A DNA stretch of 34,501 nt, from NCBI GenBank assembly GCA_026982535.1, contig JALSGX010000004.1, forward strand, positions 1-34,501. Reading direction: 5' to 3'. Within the stretch, counting starts at the first letter, position 1, and the number at the start of each line of letters is the position of its first letter. The notes beneath the pieces are model-generated. The model was not told the DNA's origin, made no database searches, and was given only the letters and a program-made list of their open reading frames with translations. This document shows, one piece after another, positions 9,153-16,847 of the stretch. The position numbers were made by a program, and so were the translations under genes. Source of the DNA: Ghiorsea sp. Its GTDB lineage: Bacteria > Pseudomonadota > Zetaproteobacteria > Mariprofundales > Mariprofundaceae.

Positions 9153-9710
9153 CTAGCGAAGTTGCACCACCTTTTTGCCTGTGATTTTATAGATTTTTGA
9201 AGCTTTGCCATCTGTTTGCCCTGTGCTGGGTAACATTGCATCAATGTGCCTGTGATAGCGGAAGTGTATGCGTTTGCTCAGCGGCATCACCACTTGACCT
9301 TTGCGGTTAAAGCTGCTGGACAACATCAGCCCACCACATGCCTTGGCAAGCCTTCTTGTTTCTACATCAGCATCCACACGAATTGCAATATAACCGCTCT
9401 GATAACATGCAGGGTGCAAATGTTTTCGTGCCTTAAACACCAAAGTCACCGCACCTGCCCACGATGTTTGCGCAAGCGTTCTTAAATCTTTGGATATATA
9501 CACCGCTTGTTGTAATGCGGTTTTTTTGGAATCGGCAAGCAGCAAAAACGGCGCTTTTCGCTGTTTGAACCGTTGCACTTTAGCCACCGCAGCAGGGCAA
9601 AGCGGCGATGCCGCAATGCCTGCCAAAGTTGAGGTTTGATGTGCAAGCACACGACCTTGCCGTAATACTTTAGCCGCTTTTAGTGTTTGCATTTTCATCA
9701 TCATGACCAA
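9153..9710 (-). CDS. Diverged TsaC/Sua5/YrdC-family protein (threonylcarbamoyl-AMP synthase-like)
   Basis: Aligns by eye with TsaC: HQTSTLAGIAASP (cf. YPTEAVFGVGCDP), FKQRKAPFLLLA, WAGAVTLVFKA, LSSSFNRKGQ (cf. VSTSANLSG). Confidence 0.72.
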   Translation of the reverse strand: MVMMMKMQTLKAAKVLRQGRVLAHQTSTLAGIAASPLCPAAVAKVQRFKQRKAPFLLLADSKKTALQQAVYISKDLRTLAQTSWAGAVTLVFKARKHLHPACYQSGYIAIRVDADVETRRLAKACGGLMLSSSFNRKGQVVMPLSKRIHFRYHRHIDAMLPSTGQTDGKASKIYKITGKKVVQLR

Positions 9711-9739
9711 AATAATGAGGCAAAAAATATTGGCTGATG

Positions 9740-10213
9740 TTAGTCGTCAGCCAAAATCGCTTCAGCTTGTTTGGCTCTGTCAAACCTAAGCTTGTGTGTT
9801 AAGCCTTCATCATTCTGCGCAAGCATTTGCACCGCCAACAAACCTGCATTTTTTGCGCCATTGATAGCCACAGTCGCCACTGGCATACCCGGTGGCATCA
9901 TCACAGTTGAAAGCAAAGCGTCTTCACCATTGAGTGCGCCCGATGCAATGGGCACACCAATCACAGGTTTCACTGTTTTGGAGCAAACCACACCCGCCAA
10001 ATGGGCTGCCATACCCGCTCCACAAATAAATACCTGGCAACCTGCTTCTTCAGCTTCTTTAATTGCCTCCACGGTGGCTTCAGGTGTGCGATGCGCTGAT
10101 CGTACCATTGTTTTGTAGGCAACACCAAACTCATCAAGGACTGCTTCCGCTTTTTGCATAATCGGCATATCATTTTTACTGCCCATCAAAATCAATACTT
10201 TGATATTTTCCAT
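9740..10213 (-). CDS. purE: 5-(carboxyamino)imidazole ribonucleotide mutase
   Basis: LMGSKNDMPIMQKAEAVLDEFGV...VRSAHRTPEAT...GAGMAAHLAGVVCSKTVKPVIGVPI. Start refined to MENIKVLILMGS. Confidence 0.96.
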   Translation of the reverse strand: MENIKVLILMGSKNDMPIMQKAEAVLDEFGVAYKTMVRSAHRTPEATVEAIKEAEEAGCQVFICGAGMAAHLAGVVCSKTVKPVIGVPIASGALNGEDALLSTVMMPPGMPVATVAINGAKNAGLLAVQMLAQNDEGLTHKLRFDRAKQAEAILADD

Positions 10214-10316
10214 GGTTAAACTCCGTAAAACTTCATTTGTCAAACTTGATTAGAAGTGGTGTAGCATAGCCAAGTTTTGCCTAAAGTTCTATTATTCAGC
10301 GTGTAGGAGTTGGAAT

Positions 10317-11381
10317 ATGGACGGACAATACCGCGCACTTTGGCTGAATGATAACGGTGATTTGGAAGTCATCGACCAACGCTATTTACCATTTGAAAAG
10401 CGTATGCGTGTGCTCAAAACAGCCAATGATGCCTGTGAAGCCATTAAGGATATGACGGTGCGTGGCGCGGGGGTGATTGGTAATGTGGCTGCCTTTGGTG
10501 TGTATCTCGCTGCCCGTGAATTTGCGGATGATAAACAGAAAATTACACAAGTAGCCCTAAATATTCGCAGCGCAAGACCCACTGCGGTCAACTTGATGTG
10601 GGCAGTGGATAACATGCTTGAAGTCATCAAACACAGTGATGATATGGTGAGCGACTGCAAAGCGGAAGCCATTCGCCAAACCGATGAAGATGTGAGGCGC
10701 ACCCAGGCCATTGGCAATATCGGCGCAGACATCATTGAATCCATCATGGCAGCAAAGAAGCTAAAGCAGTTTCATATCTTAACCCATTGCAATGCAGGTT
10801 GGCTGGCGATTGTGGATAGTGGTTCAGCCCTTGCCCCGATTTATGAAGCGCAAAAACGAGGCATTGATATTCATGTTTGGGTGGATGAAACCCGCCCGCG
10901 CAACCAAGGCGCAAGGCTCACCGCTTGGGAGCTGCAAGATGCAGGCATCAATCACACCATTATCCCTGATAATACAGGCGGTTTATTGATGCAGCAGGGC
11001 AAGGTGGATATGGTCATCACTGGTGCGGATAGAGTGGCGCTGAATGGCGATGCCGCCAATAAAATCGGCACCTACCTCAAAGCCTTGGCTGCCAAGGATA
11101 ATGGCGTGCCGTTTTACATTGCGCTGCCCATCAACACCTTTGATTTTGATTGCGAAAGTGGTGTGCGCGACATTGAAATTGAACAACGCAGTGAAGATGA
11201 AGTGCATGTTATGTCTGGCATGGATAAACAAGGGCATACTCAGAACATTCGCATCACTCCCGAAGGCAGTGTTGCCGCCAATTATGGTTTTGATGTCACT
11301 CCCGCTCGCTTGATTACAGGACTTATCACGGAAAAAGGTGTTATCGAACCCAATAAAGAAGCCATTGGGCAGCTACAATGA
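10317..11381 (+). CDS. mtnA: S-methyl-5-thioribose-1-phosphate isomerase family protein
   Basis: IKDMTVRGAGVIGNVAAFG, ILTHCNAGWLAI (catalytic Cys), VDETRPRNQGARLTAWEL, ITGADRVALNGDAANKIGTY. Confidence 0.92.
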   Translation: MDGQYRALWLNDNGDLEVIDQRYLPFEKRMRVLKTANDACEAIKDMTVRGAGVIGNVAAFGVYLAAREFADDKQKITQVALNIRSARPTAVNLMWAVDNMLEVIKHSDDMVSDCKAEAIRQTDEDVRRTQAIGNIGADIIESIMAAKKLKQFHILTHCNAGWLAIVDSGSALAPIYEAQKRGIDIHVWVDETRPRNQGARLTAWELQDAGINHTIIPDNTGGLLMQQGKVDMVITGADRVALNGDAANKIGTYLKALAAKDNGVPFYIALPINTFDFDCESGVRDIEIEQRSEDEVHVMSGMDKQGHTQNIRITPEGSVAANYGFDVTPARLITGLITEKGVIEPNKEAIGQLQ

Positions 11382-11396
11382 TAAAACAAACAAAAG

Positions 11397-11462
11397 TGTC
11401 ATACCCGCGAAGGCGGGAATCCATTTATTTTGATATGGATACCCGCCTGCGCGGGTATGACA
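11397..11462. repeat. dRS3-like palindrome pair (inverted copies of ATACCCGCGAAGGCGGGAAT / ATACCCGCCTGCGCGGGTAT)
   Basis: Copies at 11401-11420 and 11439-11458 separated by 18 bp, flanked by TGTC...GACA; between mtnA and aldolase gene. Confidence 0.88.
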
Positions 11463-11474
11463 TAAGGGGGGTGT

Positions 11475-12074
11475 ATGATTGATGGTGTCATTAAGTTTCA
11501 TGTTGAACATGAGTATCAAGCCTTGCCTGAGTTTGAGGCTTATATTGAACTTGAAGCCTTGCGCAGCCGATTGTTTGCTTTGGGCTTGATTGGCGAAACC
11601 GCTGATGGCATTGGTTATGGCAATGTATCCATTCGTGCAGGGCAACATGCTTTTTTTATTACAGCCACGCAAACAGGTAAACACACCAAACTTGGCCAAG
11701 ATCAATATACATTTGTGCATGATTATGATTTTGACAAGTTCACCGTGTATTCGCGGGGGGCAGAGAAACCCAGCAGTGAAGCTTTGAGCCATGCCATGAT
11801 TTATGACATTCACCCTGATATTCAAGCTGTGATTCATGTGCATTCGGCACCGATTTGGCAGATGATGATTCAAGAAAACTATCTCGCCACCACCGCCGAA
11901 TACGGCACAACTGCCATGGTGCATGACATTGCTGCTTTATATGAAGACCGCAACCCTTTTGCACACAATGCGTTTGTGATGAAAGGGCATGAAGATGGCA
12001 TCATCACCTTTGGACGCAATATCCAGCAGGCTGAAGCCGCACTTTACCATTTAATACAAAGCCTTATCACTTAA
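11475..12074 (+). CDS. Class II aldolase/adducin family protein
   Basis: GIGYGNVSIR, KPSSEALSHAMIYDIHPDIQAVIHVHS, VMKGHEDGIITFG match the class II aldolase fold with its metal-binding histidines. Confidence 0.85.
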   Translation: MIDGVIKFHVEHEYQALPEFEAYIELEALRSRLFALGLIGETADGIGYGNVSIRAGQHAFFITATQTGKHTKLGQDQYTFVHDYDFDKFTVYSRGAEKPSSEALSHAMIYDIHPDIQAVIHVHSAPIWQMMIQENYLATTAEYGTTAMVHDIAALYEDRNPFAHNAFVMKGHEDGIITFGRNIQQAEAALYHLIQSLIT

Positions 12075-12091
12075 TTATAAATAAGTTTACT

Positions 12092-12112
12092 TAGAGCTTC
12101 CTCAAAAAGTAT
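12092..12112. repeat. TAGAGCTTCCTC(A)AAAAGTAT end-motif, shared with 4065-4084
   Basis: TAGAGCTTCCTCAAAAAGTAT at 12092-12112 against TAGAGCTTCCTCGAAAGTAT at 4065-4084. Confidence 0.65.
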
Positions 12113-12175
12113 TCAACCAACCACAAAGTAAGCAGGCTTACCCCCTTTGTTCATCTGCGCCGTAGTCTTACCGTT

Positions 12176-12215
12176 GAAAAAGGATAAAAACGAAACCTCT
12201 TTTTGTTCCTTTTTC
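12176..12215. repeat. Imperfect inverted repeat (GAAAAAGGATAAAAA ... TTTTTGTTCCTTTTTC)
   Basis: Arms 12176-12190 and 12200-12215, one internal mismatch/bulge; downstream of fliP, possible transcript 3' hairpin. Confidence 0.55.
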
Positions 12216-12235
12216 AGTGACAAGGATGACGCACA

Positions 12236-12263
12236 CCCAAAAGATACTACAAAATCTTTTGGG
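12236..12263. terminator. Hairpin CCCAAAAGAT-ACTACAAA-ATCTTTTGGG (possible terminator/sRNA stem)
   Basis: Perfect 10-bp stem, 8-nt loop, arms 12236-12245 and 12254-12263, in the 12075-12460 intergenic region. Confidence 0.5.
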
Positions 12264-12460
12264 GCTTTGTCGGTTCGTTTTTGGCTGCCCAAAAATGAAC
12301 AAATAACGCCTTAAACAAAAACTTGTCCTTGTTTTGTTGAATAAAACTCAAGCGACATGCACGCATTTTGTATCCAATACTCCGAAAACCTTGCATCCAA
12401 TACAGCAGAAACGAGATATTATCTTGGTATATCAACAGCTTGCGTTGTTTTGAGTTGAAT

Positions 12461-13207
12461 CTACTTAAAGCTCGCCAACAAGGATGCCGTAATCAAATGC
12501 CAACCATCCACCAACACAAACAAGATGATTTTTAGGGGCAATGAAATCATCACAGGTGGCAACATCATCATCCCCATGCTCATCAACACCGATGCCACCA
12601 CCAAATCAAGTACCACGAATGGAATATAAATTAAAAAGCCAATTTCAAATGCCGTACGCAGCTCACTAATCACAAAAGCTGGAATCAATACATACATCGG
12701 TGTTTCTTCAGCAGTTTTTGGCTTTTCGATGCTTCCTGCATTGATAAATAAGATTAAATCATCTTCTCTTGTTTGGTGTAGCATAAATGCGTGCAATGGA
12801 TTTATTGCTTTTTCCATAGCTTCAGCCTGCGTAATTTCTTCATTCAAGTAGGGTGTTAAAGCTGTGTTATCGATCTGATTCCACACGGGCATCATGATAA
12901 ACATGGTCATAAACAAGGATAACCCGATTAAAATTTGTGTGGGTGGGCTTTGCTGTGTACCCAATGCCATGCGTAAGAAAGCAAAAACAATCAAGATGCG
13001 GGTAAATGATGTCATCATGACCAAAATAGATGGAGCAAGCGCAAGTACGGTTAAGGATGCAATGATTTTGAGACCTGTAAACCATGATTCGGGGTCTTCT
13101 GCTTCACCCAGGCTAATGGAAAGTGTGGGCACATCGGCGGACCACGCCAAGTTTGGCAAGAACAGAAAGGTTAAAAAGAATAAACTACGCAACATCTTGA
13201 GGCTCAT
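12461..13207 (-). CDS. fliP: Flagellar type III export protein FliP
   Basis: MMTSFTRILIVFAFLRMALGTQQSPPTQILIGLSLF...VLIPAFVISELRTAFEIGFLIYIPF. Confidence 0.97.
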   Translation of the reverse strand: MSLKMLRSLFFLTFLFLPNLAWSADVPTLSISLGEAEDPESWFTGLKIIASLTVLALAPSILVMMTSFTRILIVFAFLRMALGTQQSPPTQILIGLSLFMTMFIMMPVWNQIDNTALTPYLNEEITQAEAMEKAINPLHAFMLHQTREDDLILFINAGSIEKPKTAEETPMYVLIPAFVISELRTAFEIGFLIYIPFVVLDLVVASVLMSMGMMMLPPVMISLPLKIILFVLVDGWHLITASLLASFK

Positions 13208-13472
13208 CTGCTGGTGTTACATCTGCAATTTTTTGTACGCCGCCCACACCAATGCCAAGAAGGTAATGCTGTTTACCATGTCTAATTTCAACCAAGCTAT
13301 TTTTACTATCGATATGCAAGCGTTGCACCACTTGTATTTTACCTTCTTGGACAGGAGTTATTTTATCTTGAAAGCGGCGCATCAACCCAATCAACACAGC
13401 AAATATTGCCAGCACAATGGCAAGTGCACCAATGGATTGTATCATCATCAGGCCAAAGCTTGTTTCTTCCAT
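13185..13472 (-). CDS. fliO: Flagellar biosynthesis protein FliO
   Basis: 95 aa, one TM, QVVQRLHIDSKNSLVEIRHGKQHYLLGIG; between fliN and fliP. Confidence 0.9.
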   Translation of the reverse strand: MEETSFGLMMIQSIGALAIVLAIFAVLIGLMRRFQDKITPVQEGKIQVVQRLHIDSKNSLVEIRHGKQHYLLGIGVGGVQKIADVTPADEPQDVA

Positions 13473-13478
13473 ATCAGC

Positions 13479-13793
13479 CTACGATAAACTCTGAATACGA
13501 TCACCTTGTGGTACGACTTCCACCACGCGAACGCCAAGTTTGCCATCCGCCGAGACCACTTCACCACGGGCAAATACACGCCCGTTGGCTAAAATATCGA
13601 CTTCTGCATTGGCTTCTTTTTTCAGGTTAAGCACCATACCTCGGTGTAAACGCGATACAATATGTAATGGCAACTGGACGCGCCCCAACTCAACACTTAT
13701 GTTCAACGGCACATGCATAATGGCTTCTAGGTTTACTTTTTGTTCATGTGTATCTGCAACATGCTCAACAGTAGTATCATTAATATCTGACAT
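13479..13793 (-). CDS. fliN: Flagellar motor switch protein FliN
   Basis: PLNISVELGRVQLPLHIVSRLHRGMVLNLKKEANAEVDILANGRVFARGEVV: SpoA domain. Confidence 0.95.
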   Translation of the reverse strand: MSDINDTTVEHVADTHEQKVNLEAIMHVPLNISVELGRVQLPLHIVSRLHRGMVLNLKKEANAEVDILANGRVFARGEVVSADGKLGVRVVEVVPQGDRIQSLS

Positions 13794-13808
13794 GATTTTC
13801 TCCCATAT

Positions 13809-14831
13809 TTATGTTTGTGAAATTGGCTCTAAAAGTTCGGCTGCAAGCAAGCCATCTTGGCTGCCCGGCATGGCCTCAAATAAAGGGGTTGTATTGACCC
13901 AAAGTGTTGCGGGGTCTTGTTCTTGTTTGCTCAACGGTAAGAAATCACCTGGCTTTAAGCTCAGAAACTGTTGAATATCAAGCTGACATTGCCCAAACTC
14001 TAAGCGTGCATCCAAAGGCACTTTGGCTAATCCTTTCTCCAGATTGGTTTGCCACTCTGTGTCCACATGATTGCTATCATCTGAAGTTGCGGTGCGTAAA
14101 TTATCCAACACAGGCTCTAAAAAGGTGCGTGGATAATGAATATGCATAAAGCCGTCAAAATCATCAGATAATTTCGCGGTAAACTGAACAGAAAAGCACA
14201 TGTCAGACATGGCAGCTATGCCTAAAAACTGAGCTTCTACCTCAACTTTTTGTAAACTATATTCTTTGCTGCTTACAGGAGCCCACATTTTAGCTAATAA
14301 TTTTTCCAAGGCTTGACCTATGCGTTGTGACAGTTTGAGTTCAACAGGTGATAGTGTATCTGTATCTATATCGAGAGTATCACCTGTGCCTCCCAGCATG
14401 GCGTCAATGTATGCCACGGTTAGTTTTAAGTCCCACGCTACGACCATACGCCCAAAGCTGGACACATCATATACAAAATATACTTGTGGCTCTTTTTTAT
14501 CATCAGCCAGTATATCTTCATATAACCGTTGTTGAATACCTTTGCCTTCCAGTACAATGTCTCGCTGAAAAGTTTCCGACCACAGCTCCTTTAATGCCTC
14601 AGTCATGCGTTGCTGTAAGGTTGCAAATAAAGGGTATCGCTCAGGACCCGAATTGGTGATATGCGCAAAGTCAAAAGCTTCAATATGCTCAGGCTGTGGC
14701 ACAGGTGGAAGTGTTGCAAATATGGCATTGGCTTCCTCGCTAGGCATCACTGCCTGCATCAAGGCATCAATCTCCTCAGGTGCTAAAATAGGCTCATGAT
14801 CAGCCGTTGAATGAGGTGTTGCTTTATTCAT
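13809..14831 (-). CDS. fliM: Flagellar motor switch protein FliM
   Basis: LAPEEIDALMQAV N-terminal CheY-binding-type motif, FDFAHI, C-terminal SpoA-like region; between fliN and fliL. Confidence 0.92.
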   Translation of the reverse strand: MNKATPHSTADHEPILAPEEIDALMQAVMPSEEANAIFATLPPVPQPEHIEAFDFAHITNSGPERYPLFATLQQRMTEALKELWSETFQRDIVLEGKGIQQRLYEDILADDKKEPQVYFVYDVSSFGRMVVAWDLKLTVAYIDAMLGGTGDTLDIDTDTLSPVELKLSQRIGQALEKLLAKMWAPVSSKEYSLQKVEVEAQFLGIAAMSDMCFSVQFTAKLSDDFDGFMHIHYPRTFLEPVLDNLRTATSDDSNHVDTEWQTNLEKGLAKVPLDARLEFGQCQLDIQQFLSLKPGDFLPLSKQEQDPATLWVNTTPLFEAMPGSQDGLLAAELLEPISQT

Positions 14832-15346
14832 TGTGATACAAAGTCTGTGAAATACATGTTTTTCACAGGTTTACCACCTACGAGGCGATTAATGCGGTAC
14901 ACAATATCTTCTTTAAGATCGTATTTGCCTTGGGGCGTGCGGATTTCAGCAAATGTTTTGCTTGAGAGCAATGTAATCACCATGTCGTTAATTTTCACCA
15001 AGTTTTGCTCAACCCGTGCTTGTGCAGCTTCATTTCGTAGTTCAAGCTTGATTTTTGCCCGCAAGAATCGGCTAACATCGGTGTCTGCCAGGTTGATGGT
15101 TATATCTGCAATATCCATAAAAATAGGTGGTGCTTCAGGGTCTTCATCTTCAGCTTCAGGAATCTCCGTTGCTTCTGTTTGCATGTCTTTTTCCTGTGCT
15201 GTAGGTGCAACTTGCTCCATTGTCATCAGCTTCCAAGCAATAAAACCACCAATGGCGAGCACAAGCAGCAGCAATACCAAGTTAATGATGGGCAATAAGC
15301 CGCCAGTTTTTTTTGAACCACTGCTACCTTCTTTATCATCAGCCAT
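14828..15346 (-). CDS. fliL: Flagellar basal body-associated protein FliL
   Basis: Single TM plus DIADITINLADTDVSRFLRAKIKLELRNEAAQARVEQNLVKINDMVITLLSSKTFAEIRTPQGKYDLKEDI. Confidence 0.95.
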   Translation of the reverse strand: MADDKEGSSGSKKTGGLLPIINLVLLLLVLAIGGFIAWKLMTMEQVAPTAQEKDMQTEATEIPEAEDEDPEAPPIFMDIADITINLADTDVSRFLRAKIKLELRNEAAQARVEQNLVKINDMVITLLSSKTFAEIRTPQGKYDLKEDIVYRINRLVGGKPVKNMYFTDFVSQ

Positions 15347-15360
15347 ATACTGTTTACTCC

Positions 15361-16056
15361 TTACTTATAAACTACAATATCGACACGCCTGTTTCTTTCT
15401 CTGCCATATATTGTGGCATCTGTAGATACTGGACGGGAAGGACCATACCCTGCCAAAGATAATCGTGCAGGATTGACACCTTCTGCTTCAAGGATATGCA
15501 AGACTGATGCCGCTCTAGCGAGGCTAAGACTCCATGGATCGGAGAACTGGCGATTGGGTTTGAACCTGTTATCTGTATGCCCATTGACACTGATCATGCC
15601 TGGCGATGTTGCCAGCATTTTTGCCAAGCGTTTAAGGGCCTGAATATGTTTAGCCTTTAATTTGGCGGAACCTTCTGCAAAAAGGGCAGTGTCTTCCATG
15701 CGCAGGTATAAGCGATTCTTGACTATCAATGCCCGAACACTGTGTTTCAAAGAGCTGTTTTTAAGAATACTGTTACTATTTTGACGCATGGCCAGCATCA
15801 GCTCACGAGGTGTAACGATTCGCTGTAGCTCCAATGGTCGAATAATATTGATTTCAGTGCCAGCTCCTGAATTAAGCACGGAAACAGCTTTTTCAAAATA
15901 GGTGGAAATATCTTGCAAGCCTGTTTTGTCCAAGGTGGACATCGATACCAGAAGGATAAAAAAGGTCAGCATCAAGCTGATTAAATCCGCAAATGTTGTC
16001 ATCCATGCTTCAGGGTCAGGAAGCACCTCGGGTTTGATTTTCTTTTTGCGTGCCAT
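15361..16056 (-). CDS. motB: Flagellar stator protein MotB (canonical Asp)
   Basis: WMTTFADLISLMLTFFILL plug/TM with Asp at codon 15985-15987; OmpA-like NGHTDN...RNRRVDIVV. Confidence 0.93.
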   Translation of the reverse strand: MARKKKIKPEVLPDPEAWMTTFADLISLMLTFFILLVSMSTLDKTGLQDISTYFEKAVSVLNSGAGTEINIIRPLELQRIVTPRELMLAMRQNSNSILKNSSLKHSVRALIVKNRLYLRMEDTALFAEGSAKLKAKHIQALKRLAKMLATSPGMISVNGHTDNRFKPNRQFSDPWSLSLARAASVLHILEAEGVNPARLSLAGYGPSRPVSTDATIYGRERNRRVDIVVYK

Positions 16057-16058
16057 GA

Positions 16059-16847
16059 TTAAAAACTCTTGCTCGGTGGCGCAACCACATGGTGTTGCGG
16101 CACAGTGAGCTTTCCTGAAGTCACTTGACTTTCTGGATTAACTGTAACAGGGCGGAACTTAAGCACAACTTCAACGCGTCTGCTCATTTTCGGATTGCCT
16201 GGAATGGGATGCTTATCACCCATGCCAGCAGCAATCATGCGCCCATTAGCCACACCGCGCTCCGATAAAGCATGAAACAAGCTCATGGCCCGTGCTGCTG
16301 ATAGCTCCCAATTCGATGGAAAGCGTGAGCCGCGAGTTGGCGTGTCATCGGTGTGCCCTTCAATACGAATTTCAATGACTTCTGGTCGGCTAAATATTTG
16401 AGCAAGCTTATCGATCAATGGATACATTTGTGTTGATATATCAATTTGACCTGTAGCAAAAATGATGTTCTCTGGGAAGCGTACCCGTACTGAGTCTTGA
16501 TCCAAGGGAAGGGCGTGAATGGCATCCCCTAGACCAAGCTCTTTGGATACTTCCGTCAATTCTTTGGCGGTTCGTTTGGGAGCCTGGCTTCCGTCTGTAA
16601 TGTCACGCACAGGCATAGAAGGACCTTGACCTTCAGCGAGGTTTGCACCTTTGGGTAGTGGGCTGAATGTTCCTGCAAGTGAGCCAATGGCTGCAAGCCT
16701 GCGCTCATCCACAATCACGGCGATGGATGTTAGCAAAATAAAGAATGCTAGCATTTGCATCATCAGCTCTAGGAATAATGCTGTACCTGGGTTTTTATCA
16801 GGAGGAATGGGATCGGTTTTTTTTTGTCGTTTCGCCATGATAATCAA
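16059..16847 (-). CDS. MotB/OmpA-family stator-like protein with Glu at the Asp position
   Basis: GTALFLELMMQMLAFFILL TM; EGHTDDTPTRGSRFPSNWELSAARA...SRRVEVVLKF OmpA-like domain; adjacent to motA. Confidence 0.9.
   Translation of the reverse strand: MIIMAKRQKKTDPIPPDKNPGTALFLELMMQMLAFFILLTSIAVIVDERRLAAIGSLAGTFSPLPKGANLAEGQGPSMPVRDITDGSQAPKRTAKELTEVSKELGLGDAIHALPLDQDSVRVRFPENIIFATGQIDISTQMYPLIDKLAQIFSRPEVIEIRIEGHTDDTPTRGSRFPSNWELSAARAMSLFHALSERGVANGRMIAAGMGDKHPIPGNPKMSRRVEVVLKFRPVTVNPESQVTSGKLTVPQHHVVAPPSKSF

Noticed and set aside
11397-11462. CRISPR-like interpretation of the repeated palindromes
   Set aside because: Only isolated or paired inverted units at three distant loci, not regularly spaced direct repeats; no cas genes.
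11373-11924. Minus-strand 183-aa ORF ending in WIPAFAGMT
   Set aside because: Antisense to the aldolase, and its tail is the translated palindromic repeat.
12247-12435. 62-aa minus-strand ORF (MIYQDNISFLLYWMQGF...)
   Set aside because: Overlaps hairpins and a 23-bp direct repeat and competes with another open frame on the same strand; treated as part of the noncoding/decayed block rather than a gene.
12894-13487. Plus-strand 197-aa ORF antisense to fliP/fliO
   Set aside because: Opposite strand is unambiguous flagellar coding sequence.
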